The notes beneath the pieces are model-generated. The model worked only from the letters and a program-made list of their open reading frames with translations, had not been told where the DNA came from and ran no database searches. Position numbers and translations under genes: made by a program. A stretch of 64,000 bases of DNA from UBA11222 sp049323435 (lineage in GTDB: Bacteria; Pseudomonadota; Alphaproteobacteria; UBA11222). The stretch covers positions 1-64,000 of the forward strand of contig JBMOMX010000029.1 in assembly GCA_049323435.1 (NCBI GenBank), written 5' to 3'. Shown piece by piece: positions 25,910 through 34,455 of the stretch (within the stretch, counting starts at the first letter, position 1; every line of letters begins with the position of its first letter).

Positions 25910-28795
25910 CTAATGCGCCTGGCCCCAATTAATACCGTCTTTTGCGTCCACCGTTAACGGCACAGACAGGGACAATGCAGGCAGGGCCGCCTGCTCCATA
26001 ACCCGTGTGACCAGCATTTTTGTGGCCTCTGTCTCTGATTCGGGCGCCTCGAATACCAGTTCGTCATGCACCTGAAGCAGCATGCGCGCGCGCAGCCCCG
26101 CTTCGCGCAGCGCCGCAGGCATGCGGATCATCGCGCGGCGGATAATGTCGGCGGCCGATCCCTGAATCGGGGCGTTGATGGCGGCACGCTCTGAAAAGGC
26201 GCGATGCGCAGGATTTTTCTGATTGATGCCGGGGAAATGAATTTTCCGGCCAAACAGCGTCGTGACAAACCCGGTGTCGCGGCAAATTTTCTTTGTCCTG
26301 TCCATGTAATTTCTTATTCCGGGAAATTTCTCGAAATAGGCGGCGATATAGCGTTGCGCTTCTGATTGCGGAATGCGCAGCTGATTGGCCAGGCCAAAGG
26401 CGGATATACCATAGATGATGCCAAAATTAATCGCCTTGGCGCGGCGCCGGATGGCGGGGTCCATATCCTTTACCGGCACGCCGAACATCTCGCTTGCGGT
26501 GATGGCGTGAATATCCTCACCGCGCGCGAAGGCCTGTTTCAACGCACCAATATCGGCGATCTCGGCCAGAATGCGCAATTCGATCTGGCTGTAATCCGCG
26601 CTGATCAGCCTGTGGCCGGGTGCGGCGATAAAGGCTTCGCGCAGCTTGCGCCCTTCTTCCGTGCGGATGGGAATATTCTGCAAATTCGGATCGTTGGAGG
26701 ACAGCCGTCCGGTTGATGTTGACGCCATCGAATAGGATGTGTGAACGCGCCCGGTTTCGGGATTGATATGACCCTGCAACGCCTCGGTATAGGTTCCCCT
26801 GAGTTTGGATAATTGCCGCCAGTCAATCACGCGCGCGGGCAGATCATGGCCCTGCGCGGCAAGCATTTCCAGCACCTCAACGCCGGTGGATTGATCGCCG
26901 CCCCTGGTTTTTTTATCCCCAGCCATGCCCAGCTTGCCAAACAGGATTTCGCCCAGCTGTTTGGGTGAGGCGATATTGAATTTCTCGCCGGCCAGCGCGT
27001 AAATCTGATCCTCATATTGCGCCATGCGCTGTGCAAATTCTGACGACAGGCGCGCCAGAAATGGCGCATCCACCATGATGCCGGCACGCTCCATCTCGAC
27101 CAGCACCGGCGCCAGCGGGCGTTCCAGCGTTTCATACATGCTGGTCATATGTTCCGCGATCAGCCTTGGTTTGAGAATATGAAACAGGCGTCCGGTCACG
27201 TCGGCATCTTCAGCGGCATAGTGTGTCGCCTTGTCGAGCGGCACCCGGTCAAAGGTGCGCCGCTCCTTGCCGCTGCCTGTCACATCCTTGAATGCAATGG
27301 GTGTGTGGCCAAGATGCAGTTTGGATAATTCATCCATGCCATGTCCATGCAGGCCGGCATCCAGCGCATAGGACAGCAGCATCGTGTCATCAATGGGCGT
27401 CAGCCGCACATCGTAACGTGACAGCACCAGCATGTCATATTTGAGATTATGCCCCACTTTCAGCACGCCGGGATCTTCAAACAAGGGCCGCAGGCGCGCA
27501 AGCACCTCAGTGCGGTCAAGCTGCTGCGGTGCGCCGCCGCCCAGCGACAGGGCGTCATCGCCGTCCGGCCCCGTATGTCCAACCGGGATATAACAGGCCT
27601 TTCCGGGCGCGGTGGAAAGTGAAATTCCAACCAGTTCGGCGCGCATCGCGTCCAGCGAATTGGTTTCCGTATCGGCAAATACCAGCCCGGCCTTACAGGC
27701 CGCCGCTATCCAGCGGTCCAGCGCGTCCATGCTGACAATGGTTTCATACATAGACGGGTCAATGCGCGCATCCAGTCCCGGCAGGGTCGCGCCCGGCGCG
27801 CCGGGTTCGCCCTGGGATATTAGCTGCATGGTTCCCTGATTTGATGATGCGGGCGCTGCAGGCTGCGGCACTTCCACACGCATTTCGGCTCCGATGCGCC
27901 GCGCCAGCGTATTAAACTCCATATCCGTCAGAAAGCTCAGCAATTGGCCCGCATCGGGATGCGTGATGGTCATGCTGTCAAGTACTGCGCCCGTCACGAC
28001 ATCATCGCGCAAACGCACCAGTTCCCGGCTGATGCGCGCCATATCGGCATGTTGCAGCAGGCTTTCACGGCGCTTGGGCTGCTTGATTTCGCCCGCCCGC
28101 GCCAGCAATGTGTCCAGATCGCCATATTCCTGAATCAGTTGCGCCGCCGTCTTGATGCCGATGCCCGGAATGCCCGGCACATTGTCGGAACTGTCCCCCG
28201 CCAGCGCCTGCACATCGACAACCCTGTCCGGGCCGACGCCGAATTTTTCAAACACCTGATCCGGGCCGATATGCACATTCTTCATCGGGTCCAGCATATC
28301 AACGCCATCGCCGACCAGCTGCATCAGATCCTTGTCCGATGACACAATGGTGACCCGCGCCCTGCGTGCCCTGGCCTGGCGCGCAAATGTGGCGATCAGA
28401 TCATCGGCTTCAAAACCCGGCTCTTCCACCGCCACCACATTAAAGGCGCGCACAGCGTCACGGATGATGGAGAATTGCGGCCGCAAATCCTCCGGCGGCT
28501 CTTCCCTGTTGGCCTTGTAGGCGGGATAGATTTCGTTGCGGAAGGTCTGGCGGGCGGAATCGAATATCACTGCAATATGCGTCACGGTTTCGCCGGATCT
28601 GGTGTCTTCGATCAGCTTGTACAGCATATTGCAAAAGCCGCTGACCGCGCCCACCGGCAGCCCGTCACGCTTGCGTGTCAAAGGCGGCAGCGCGTGATAG
28701 GCGCGGAATATATATCCCGAACCGTCAATCAGATAGAGATGGCTGTCCGGGCCAAGCGGTTTGGGTGAATTTTCAGGGCTTTTTTGCGCTTGCAT
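25910..28795 (-). CDS. polA: DNA polymerase I
   Basis: A 961-aa three-domain polymerase. Residues 20-310 are the 5'-3' flap exonuclease (LIDGSGYIFRAYHALPPL, SSDKDLMQL, DSSDNVPGIPGIGIKTA). The middle is an intact proofreading domain with DTETNSLD, HNLKYDM and the YAAEDADVT helix. The C-terminal polymerase has motif A DYSQIELRILAEI, motif B KAINFGIIYG and motif C VHDELVFE. I start at the ATG at 28795; the open frame continues upstream to 28918 across the divergent ABC gene but adds 41 unconserved residues. Confidence 0.97.
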   Translation of the reverse strand: MQAQKSPENSPKPLGPDSHLYLIDGSGYIFRAYHALPPLTRKRDGLPVGAVSGFCNMLYKLIEDTRSGETVTHIAVIFDSARQTFRNEIYPAYKANREEPPEDLRPQFSIIRDAVRAFNVVAVEEPGFEADDLIATFARQARARRARVTIVSSDKDLMQLVGDGVDMLDPMKNVHIGPDQVFEKFGVGPDRVVDVQALAGDSSDNVPGIPGIGIKTAAQLIQEYGDLDTLLARAGEIKQPKRRESLLQHADMARISRELVRLRDDVVTGAVLDSMTITHPDAGQLLSFLTDMEFNTLARRIGAEMRVEVPQPAAPASSNQGTMQLISQGEPGAPGATLPGLDARIDPSMYETIVSMDALDRWIAAACKAGLVFADTETNSLDAMRAELVGISLSTAPGKACYIPVGHTGPDGDDALSLGGGAPQQLDRTEVLARLRPLFEDPGVLKVGHNLKYDMLVLSRYDVRLTPIDDTMLLSYALDAGLHGHGMDELSKLHLGHTPIAFKDVTGSGKERRTFDRVPLDKATHYAAEDADVTGRLFHILKPRLIAEHMTSMYETLERPLAPVLVEMERAGIMVDAPFLARLSSEFAQRMAQYEDQIYALAGEKFNIASPKQLGEILFGKLGMAGDKKTRGGDQSTGVEVLEMLAAQGHDLPARVIDWRQLSKLRGTYTEALQGHINPETGRVHTSYSMASTSTGRLSSNDPNLQNIPIRTEEGRKLREAFIAAPGHRLISADYSQIELRILAEIADIGALKQAFARGEDIHAITASEMFGVPVKDMDPAIRRRAKAINFGIIYGISAFGLANQLRIPQSEAQRYIAAYFEKFPGIRNYMDRTKKICRDTGFVTTLFGRKIHFPGINQKNPAHRAFSERAAINAPIQGSAADIIRRAMIRMPAALREAGLRARMLLQVHDELVFEAPESETEATKMLVTRVMEQAALPALSLSVPLTVDAKDGINWGQAH

Positions 28796-28850
28796 AAGAA
28801 AATGTGAACTCTTCGTTGACCTGGCTTGCCGGGCGATGATACCCATTCCT

Positions 28851-29819
28851 ATGCCTAACACAAAACCCTCCCTGACAGAAAATATGCGCGCGGGCGAAAA
28901 CGCCATTGAAGCCCGCAATCTTCAAAAAATTTATCAAAGTCCGGGCGGCGCGCCGCCCAAACATGCGCTAAAGGGCATTGATCTGGATATTCCGCGCGGC
29001 GCCATCTTTGGCCTGTTGGGGCCCAATGGGGCGGGTAAATCCACCTTTATCAATATTCTGGCCGGGCTGGTGATTAAAACCGGGGGCGAGGCCCGTATCT
29101 GGGGCTTTGACATTGACAAGAATCCGCGCAAGGCGCGGGCCTCGATCGGCGTCGTGCCGCAGGAATTGAATATTGATCCGTTCTTTACGCCTGCCGATCT
29201 GCTGGATCTGCATGCCGGCCTGTATGGGGTGCCCAAAGCCGAACGCCGCACCGCCGAAATTCTGGAAGTGCTGGGCCTGACAGACAAGGCGGACGCCTAT
29301 GCGCGCACGCTGTCGGGCGGCATGCGGCGGCGCCTGCTGGTCGCAAAGGCGATGGTGCATAGCCCGCCCATTCTGGTGCTGGATGAACCCACTGCGGGCG
29401 TCGATGTGGAACTGCGCCAGCAGCTATGGGAATATGTCCGTACACTGAATGCGCATGGCGTAACCATTGTGCTGACCACGCATTATCTGGAAGAGGCCGA
29501 GGCGATGTGCGACACCATCGCCATCATCAATCACGGCCAGGTCATCGCCTGCGAACCCACACCCCAATTGCTGGCCCGCATCAGCGACAAACGCCTGGTC
29601 GTCACCCCGGCACAGGCCGTCGCGCAGCTGCCGGCAGGCCTGGCTGGCCTCAATGCCGAAAGACTGCGTGATGGCAAACTGGCCATATCCTATAACCCCG
29701 CCGACACGCCCGTGATGATGCTGATTGAATGTATAAAAGACGCAGGCATCCAGATCGCCGACATATCGACCGAGGAATCCGATCTGGAAGATGTGTTTCT
29801 GCAACTGACCGCGAAGTGA
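28851..29819 (+). CDS. ABC-2 type transporter ATP-binding protein
   Basis: A 322-aa ATPase: Walker A GPNGAGKST, Q loop VVPQELNID, signature LSGGMRRR, Walker B LVLDEPTAG, switch His in LTTHYLEEAE. A C-terminal extension ends SDLEDVFLQLTAK, the mark of the YadG/drug-export ABC-2 group. Such subunits normally sit directly before their permease; here the next gene is hicB on the other strand, so the permease must be elsewhere or lost. Starts at 28836, 28851 and 28884 are all possible; none has a strong ribosome binding site. Confidence 0.87.
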   Translation: MPNTKPSLTENMRAGENAIEARNLQKIYQSPGGAPPKHALKGIDLDIPRGAIFGLLGPNGAGKSTFINILAGLVIKTGGEARIWGFDIDKNPRKARASIGVVPQELNIDPFFTPADLLDLHAGLYGVPKAERRTAEILEVLGLTDKADAYARTLSGGMRRRLLVAKAMVHSPPILVLDEPTAGVDVELRQQLWEYVRTLNAHGVTIVLTTHYLEEAEAMCDTIAIINHGQVIACEPTPQLLARISDKRLVVTPAQAVAQLPAGLAGLNAERLRDGKLAISYNPADTPVMMLIECIKDAGIQIADISTEESDLEDVFLQLTAK

Positions 29820-29843
29820 AAGGGTGACAGCTTCAGTTTCCCA

Positions 29844-30173
29844 TCACGAGGCCTGCGATAATAGCTCAGTTACCCAGGCGTTGATGCTTTTTCCAGAAGC
29901 CTCCGCCAGCATCGCGGCGCGGGCATGCAGTTCCGGCGGCACCCGTAACATCAGTTTACCGGAATAGGGTTTTTGCGCCTTGCGCCCCAATTTTGCGGAC
30001 ATGGCGATATATTCATCCACGGCGTCTTCAAAGGCGCGGACCAGATCGTCCACGGTTTCACCATGAAATGTCACAATGTCGGCAATGCCAGCGATGCGGC
30101 CAAAGAAAATCCGATCTTCCGCATCAAAGCTGATCTGCGCGGCATAGCCCTTATGGGATAAAGTTTTGCTCAT
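29844..30173 (-). CDS. hicB: HicB-family antitoxin
   Basis: A 109-aa antitoxin: residues 1-60 form the HicB RNase-H-like fold (GYAAQISFDAEDRIFFGRIAGI, TFHGETVDDLVRAFEDAVDEYI) and residues 70-105 a ribbon-helix-helix DNA-binding tail (KLMLRVPPELHARAAMLAEASGKSINAWV). It neutralises HicA and would repress the operon. The start overlaps the hicA stop (ATGA), the standard toxin-first order of hicAB. Confidence 0.92.
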   Translation of the reverse strand: MSKTLSHKGYAAQISFDAEDRIFFGRIAGIADIVTFHGETVDDLVRAFEDAVDEYIAMSAKLGRKAQKPYSGKLMLRVPPELHARAAMLAEASGKSINAWVTELLSQAS

Positions 30174-30424
30174 CAGATGACTCCGGCCAAATGTAAAAAT
30201 TCCCGCACCGCCCGGATTTGATAGCGCTTTGCGTTTTTGCCAGGATGTGGACGGTGAAAGTCCGCGCGCACCCCCTTTATCACGAACGCGACGCGCGATC
30301 CCTTTCCTTCAATCCTTTGAGCATCCAGCGCGATAAACAACGCTTCGATTTTGCGCCACTCCAACGACGCCGGAACCGGATTGGAAAAAATCGCGTCCAG
30401 CGTTTTGCGATGCGTGCTGTTCAT
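30173..30424 (-). CDS. hicA: HicA-family mRNA interferase toxin
   Basis: An 83-aa toxin with the double-stranded-RNA-binding-like fold. EWRKIEALFIALDAQRIEGKGSR and ADFHRPHPGKNAKRYQIRAVREFLHLAGV match the subfamily in which the usual GSH is GSR and histidines lie in FHRPHP. It should cleave mRNA when HicB is lost. It begins the hicAB operon; its upstream region holds a 21-bp sequence also present inside the next gene. Confidence 0.9.
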   Translation of the reverse strand: MNSTHRKTLDAIFSNPVPASLEWRKIEALFIALDAQRIEGKGSRVAFVIKGVRADFHRPHPGKNAKRYQIRAVREFLHLAGVI

Positions 30425-30472
30425 GGCCGTGAATATAGATCAACCCCGATCAAAATGCAATCATTTTTTGAT

Positions 30473-30493
30473 ATCATTGAGCGCGCCGAGCTG
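30473..30493. repeat. 21-bp repeat shared with the DUF2971 gene
   Basis: ATCATTGAGCGCGCCGAGCT plus G, 20 of 21 identical to 31338-31358 inside the DUF2971 gene. Read on the minus strand it encodes QLGALND, against QLGAFND in the intact protein, and an in-frame stop follows three codons later. Possible remnant of a second copy. Confidence 0.5.
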
Positions 30494-30569
30494 AACAAGG
30501 TAAAGTGGGGTGGCCGGGGAGGCAGTTTATGACCAGAAAAAAGCAGGGCGGTCAGAACAGCGCCACATA

Positions 30570-31427
30570 TTAGCAATCAGCAAAATTTAGCGCAAATCGC
30601 CGCTCATCAAGGAATGCTTGTTGTAAGCGGATATGACGAAGATGCGGCGTTGTGCCAAGAATATTCTTGATTTTGTCTATATCCGTCGGATTTACCCGCG
30701 CGCCAAGGATAACGCGCTTAATGGCAGTTGCAGGCATATCGAATAGACATATGTCATAGGGTGAAGCGGTGATGGTACGCTTTACGTCCTTAACCGACTT
30801 TGCGATGCGCCATTCTTTTTCATATGACCACTCAGCGCTTTTGGTGAACGCATATTCCAACCATAAAAAATCAGAAAAAGTTTTTATGATGGGACGGATA
30901 TCTGAGTAGACAACCTTTTGCAGGAAACGAAGATTATCATTCGAAGATTTTCGTTCATTAAAGGTACAATGATTTTCATCAAATTCGATTACAAAACCAG
31001 TATGTTGATCTGCGTAGTGTGACCACATCAGGAGATTATCAGGTGTTTCGGTCAGTGACAGAGCTCCAAACAGTCGATCTGCTTCTCGCAATGTCCGACG
31101 TGTTTTAGCCGTTACATCGTCAATCAAGCCTGTCACACGTCGGTCTATTTCGGGCTTCATTGTTACTGCGCGATTTTCAATTTGTTTTCGATACACAGAA
31201 TAAAGCATATTAAGCCTTTTCTTTATCGGGAGTTTCTTATATTCATCGTGTGCCTTTTCTTGGATAATTTTATTAATTCGATCAGTGGCTTCTCTCTGAT
31301 CTACTGCCTGTTCTAAAAAAATGGGCATCTCAAATGGATCATTGAACGCGCCGAGCTGCGTGTATCGTATTTCCTGGTTGACCAGAATATCGATGCGATC
31401 GAGGATTACATATTTAAACAGCGGCAT
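30570..31427 (-). CDS. DUF2971-domain protein
   Basis: A 285-aa protein with the DUF2971 hallmarks: an N-terminal YTQLGAFNDPFEMP, the central LLMWSHYADQHTGFVIEFD, and KSAEWSYEKEWRI. Its function is unknown; members are often found in accessory regions. AGGAG 7 nt before 31427 sets the start; 31490 would add 21 residues without a ribosome binding site. The gene looks clearly richer in A and T than its neighbours and uses lysine and asparagine codons freely, a sign of transfer. Confidence 0.85.
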   Translation of the reverse strand: MPLFKYVILDRIDILVNQEIRYTQLGAFNDPFEMPIFLEQAVDQREATDRINKIIQEKAHDEYKKLPIKKRLNMLYSVYRKQIENRAVTMKPEIDRRVTGLIDDVTAKTRRTLREADRLFGALSLTETPDNLLMWSHYADQHTGFVIEFDENHCTFNERKSSNDNLRFLQKVVYSDIRPIIKTFSDFLWLEYAFTKSAEWSYEKEWRIAKSVKDVKRTITASPYDICLFDMPATAIKRVILGARVNPTDIDKIKNILGTTPHLRHIRLQQAFLDERRFALNFADC

Positions 31428-31685
31428 GGTTGTGCTCCTGCCAGAAAGCATTCCGCAAACTCGAGTCGTTTGTTTCATATTATCATGCAATGCTGCCGTC
31501 CTTTACCGAGACCGGGATAACTGCCGGTTCCCTGACGAAGCCGGGCTAGCAGGTTTTTATGAGATCAACCCAAGCAGGCTCCACCAATCCCGCGCCGCAT
31601 ACAGTAGACGGACAATGGCTGGTGCGCCAAATCCGCAAAACTGGATTAGGCGCTAGGCCGTTTTTTGATCTGACTTACCCAGCAT
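31428..31685. other. Intergenic DNA between the DUF2971 start and the MITE-like repeat
   Basis: No convincing gene. It contains the presumed promoter of the DUF2971 gene. TTTTTTGATC at 31661-31670 has an inverted match at 31819-31828 on the other side of the double-hairpin repeat, which could mark wider element ends. Confidence 0.5.
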
Positions 31686-31789
31686 TGCCCCCACCCCTAT
31701 CCCCTCCCCACGAGGGGGAGGGGAAGAGTCTGCCGCGCGCACTGAGGAAAGCCCCTCCCCTTTTATGGGGAGGGGTTTGGGGTGGGGTG
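31686..31789. mobile_element. MITE-like double-hairpin repeat
   Basis: About 104 bp bounded by inverted C-rich and G-rich ends (CCCCCACCCC at 31688-31697, GGGGTGGGGT near 31780-31789). It contains two hairpins: CCCCTCCCC/GGGGGAGGGG (31701-31723) and CCCCTCCCC/GGGGAGGGG (31752-31775). Repeats of this look are scattered in many alphaproteobacterial genomes. It lies within the 3' part of parE, supplying that frame's last residues and stop codon. Confidence 0.65.
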
Positions 31790-31939
31790 AAGCAGTGGAA
31801 ATGCGAGCGCATCAACCTGATCAAAAAATGATCTAATCAGGAAGCGCTCGGCAACATCCAGCCCGGCGTTTTGCGCCAGATAAACGAAGTGATCTTCCAG
31901 ATCACGCCGCGCCGCTGCGCGCTTGTATATTCTGTTCAT
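31763..31939 (-). pseudogene. parE: ParE-family toxin, 3' truncated
   Basis: The frame codes for 58 aa. The first 34 match the start of RelE/ParE toxins (MNRIYKRAAARRDLEDHF, then VYLAQNAGLDVAERFL), but the C-terminal half with the active beta-sheet is missing. The last residues HPTPNPSP are a translation of the repeat element at 31686-31789, in which the stop codon lies. I see no remaining parE sequence beyond the repeat. The ATG overlaps the parD stop as ATGA. Probably an inactivated toxin. Confidence 0.75.
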
Positions 31940-32202
31940 CCGCGCCGTTTGTTGCGCGCAGCTCCTAATCTGGCCATGGCTGAGCCGCGAATCGCCTGCC
32001 AATCTTCCGGCGTCATTTCGCTCTCGGCGCTGTTCAGGCCTTCCAGCAGTCTGGCTTCCAATTGCTCTTCGGCCTTGTATTTCTCATCGGCACGGATCAG
32101 TTCGCGCACATATTCACTGGCGCTGCTATATCGCCCCTGGGCAATCTGGCGTTCCACGAACTGCTTCATCTGATCCGGCAGGGATATATTCATGCTTTGC
32201 AT
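31936..32202 (-). CDS. parD: ParD-family antitoxin
   Basis: An 88-aa ribbon-helix-helix antitoxin: MNISLPDQMKQFVERQIAQG then YSSASEYVRELIRADEK is the DNA-binding region, and the rest (LEARLLEGLNSAESEMTPEDW) is the toxin-binding tail. AGGAGG 6 nt before 32202 settles the start. It appears intact although its toxin partner is cut short, so it may persist as an orphan autoregulated antitoxin. Confidence 0.9.
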   Translation of the reverse strand: MQSMNISLPDQMKQFVERQIAQGRYSSASEYVRELIRADEKYKAEEQLEARLLEGLNSAESEMTPEDWQAIRGSAMARLGAARNKRRG

Positions 32203-32298
32203 CTGGCGCCTCCTGAATGGCAGAAAATAACATAATATACCATAAAATGACAGATTATGGCAATAGCTGCATAAAGGCGCCTTCCAACGGCCCACAAA

Positions 32299-32326
32299 AA
32301 AGCCGGGTGCGAGACCCGGCTTTTTC
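32299..32326. terminator. Bidirectional terminator after the thiolase gene
   Basis: AAAAAAGCCGGGT (from 32296) pairs with ACCCGGCTTTTT (32314-32325), loop GCGAG. The minus-strand T run serves the thiolase gene ending at 32350. Confidence 0.88.
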
Positions 32327-32349
32327 AATTTATCCGTGTGTGATCCAGA

Positions 32350-33525
32350 TCACAGAACTTCGAACAGGCCCGCCGCGCCCATGCCGCCGCCGATGCACAT
32401 GGTGACAACGACATTTTTGGCCTTGCGGCGCTTGCCTTCGATCAGGATGTGGCCGGTCAGGCGGCTGCCGGTCATGCCGAACGGATGGCCGATGGCAATC
32501 GAGCCGCCATTGACATTGAGTTTTTCCATCGGAATGCCGAGCTTGTCCTTGCAATAGAGCACCTGACTGGCAAAGGCTTCGTTCAGTTCCCACAGATCAA
32601 TATCTTCGATCTTGAGGCCGGTGCGTTCCAGCAGTTTTGGAATCGCAAATACCGGGCCGATGCCCATTTCATCGGGCGCGCAGCCGCCAACGGCAAAGCC
32701 GCGGAACCGCCCCAGCGGCGAAAGCCCGCGGCGTGAGGCTTCCTTGGCTTCCATCAGCAGACAGGCGGAGGCGCCATCGGAAAGCTGGCTGGCATTGCCC
32801 GCCGTGATGAAATTGCCCGCGCCGCGCACCGGCTGCAATGCCGCCAGGCCTTCGGCCTTTGTGTCGGGGCGGTTACAATCGTCGCGGTCAACAATGGTTT
32901 CCTTCATGGTGACTGCGCCGCTGTCTTTGTCCTTGACGGCCATCATGACTTTCATCGGCACGATTTCGTCTGCGAATTTGCCGCCCTGCTGGGCCGCCGC
33001 CGTGCGCTTCTGGCTTTCCAGCGAATATTCATCCTGATATTCACGCGACACTTTGTAGCGTTGCGCCACAATGTCGGCAGTTTCGATCATCGGCATCCAC
33101 AATGCGGGCCATTCGGATGCGAGTTTCGGATCTTTCGGATCCTGCTTGACCTGGCCGCTCATGGAAATGGTTTCGACACCGCCGCCAATGGCGATATTGG
33201 CCCCGTCCACGATAATATGCTGCGCCGCCATGGCGATGGATTGCAGGCCCGACGAGCAATAGCGGTTGATGGTTACACCCGATACCGAGGTCGGGCAGCC
33301 GGCCCACAAGGCGGCCGAGCGTGCAACATTGGAGGTGGAGCCGCCATCGGGCGCGGTGCAGCCCATATAGACATCATCCACTTCGCCCGGTTCTACCTTG
33401 GCGCGCGACATGACATGTTTGATCACATGGCCGCCCATGGCGCCCGAATGGGTGGCGTTGAACCCGCCCCGGAAGCTTTTGGACAGACCGGTACGCGCGG
33501 TGGAAACGATTACGGCTTCACGCAT
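32350..33525 (-). CDS. Acetyl-CoA C-acyltransferase (thiolase)
   Basis: A 391-aa thiolase with all catalytic elements: the nucleophilic cysteine in NRYCSSGLQ (near residue 88), NEAFASQ, GHPFGMTGSR with the activating His, and CIGGGMG with the second cysteine. It either condenses two acetyl-CoA or cleaves 3-ketoacyl-CoA in beta-oxidation. GGGAG precedes the ATG. It is divergent from an enoyl-CoA hydratase gene 105 nt away, so the two probably serve one fatty-acid route. Confidence 0.92.
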   Translation of the reverse strand: MREAVIVSTARTGLSKSFRGGFNATHSGAMGGHVIKHVMSRAKVEPGEVDDVYMGCTAPDGGSTSNVARSAALWAGCPTSVSGVTINRYCSSGLQSIAMAAQHIIVDGANIAIGGGVETISMSGQVKQDPKDPKLASEWPALWMPMIETADIVAQRYKVSREYQDEYSLESQKRTAAAQQGGKFADEIVPMKVMMAVKDKDSGAVTMKETIVDRDDCNRPDTKAEGLAALQPVRGAGNFITAGNASQLSDGASACLLMEAKEASRRGLSPLGRFRGFAVGGCAPDEMGIGPVFAIPKLLERTGLKIEDIDLWELNEAFASQVLYCKDKLGIPMEKLNVNGGSIAIGHPFGMTGSRLTGHILIEGKRRKAKNVVVTMCIGGGMGAAGLFEVL

Positions 33526-33630
33526 AGAATTCTCCCTGCATTGTTGGTTTCTCTTGACTGGCTATGGCCTCAGCATAGAGGGTTTAGCGTCCTATCGCAC
33601 CAAAAATAAAAGCAGGAAAAGGCCGTTAAT

Positions 33631-34428
33631 ATGCACAAACACTATGACACGCTGGCGCTGGAACAGCCGGGGGAAGGGCTGCTATGTGTGCGCCTGAACC
33701 GCCCGGATTTCCGCAATGCGCTGAACACCCAGATGGGCATTGATCTGCGCGATCTGTTCCAGAACGGGCTGAACCGCGCGGCGGGCGAGGTGCGCTGTGT
33801 AGTGCTGACCGGGGCGGGCGACAAGGCATTTTGCGCAGGCGGCGATCTGAAAGAGCGCGACGGCATGAGCGACGAGGCCTGGCGCGCCCAGCATATTATT
33901 TTTGAAGAGGCCATTTACGGCATTATGGATTGCCAGCTGCCGGTCATTGCGGCGGTGAATGGCGCGGCGTTCGGCGGCGGCTGTGAAATTGCGCTGGCCT
34001 GTGATTTTGCCTATGCGGCATCGGGCGCGCGTTTTGCCCTGACCGAAGTGACGCTGGGCATCCTGCCCGGATGTGGCGGCACCCAGAACCTGCCGCGCGT
34101 GGCGGGCGGCCCGCGCGCCCGCGAAATTCTGATGACCGGGCGGCCCTTCACGGCGCAGCAGGCGCTGGAATGGGGCATCATCAACCGGCTATGCGAACCC
34201 GCAAGCCTTTTGGATGAAGCGTTGGATACCGCAAAAACCATCTGCGCCAATGCGCCAATATCGGTGAAAAATATCAAACGCGCGGTGAATGGCGGATTGC
34301 AGACCGATCTAAAATCCGGGCTGAAGCTGGAACTGGCCGCCTATGATGCCGTTTATGTGTCGCAGGACCGTCGCGAAGGCGTGCGTGCCTTCAATGAAAA
34401 ACGCAAGGCCGAATTCAAGGGAATATAG
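33631..34428 (+). CDS. Enoyl-CoA hydratase/isomerase (crotonase family)
   Basis: A 265-aa crotonase-fold enzyme. FCAGGDLKER forms the first oxyanion-hole strand, and NGAAFGGGCEIALACDF the second. The acidic residues expected near ALTEVTLGILPGCGGTQNLPR are present, consistent with hydration of 2-enoyl-CoA. AGGAAAAGG lies upstream of the ATG. Divergent from the thiolase; converges on the 576-aa gene with 27 nt between stops. Confidence 0.9.
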   Translation: MHKHYDTLALEQPGEGLLCVRLNRPDFRNALNTQMGIDLRDLFQNGLNRAAGEVRCVVLTGAGDKAFCAGGDLKERDGMSDEAWRAQHIIFEEAIYGIMDCQLPVIAAVNGAAFGGGCEIALACDFAYAASGARFALTEVTLGILPGCGGTQNLPRVAGGPRAREILMTGRPFTAQQALEWGIINRLCEPASLLDEALDTAKTICANAPISVKNIKRAVNGGLQTDLKSGLKLELAAYDAVYVSQDRREGVRAFNEKRKAEFKGI

Positions 34429-34455
34429 ATCAGGGAAATATAGAAAGCCTGCGGA

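Noticed and set aside
28796..28918. N-terminal extension of DNA polymerase I
   Set aside because: Adds 41 unconserved residues and overlaps the divergent ABC gene; polymerase homology begins right after the ATG at 28795.
30173..30424. HicA inactivated by GSH to GSR change
   Set aside because: As far as I recall, a common HicA subfamily with FHRPHP carries GSR naturally, and the frame is otherwise complete.
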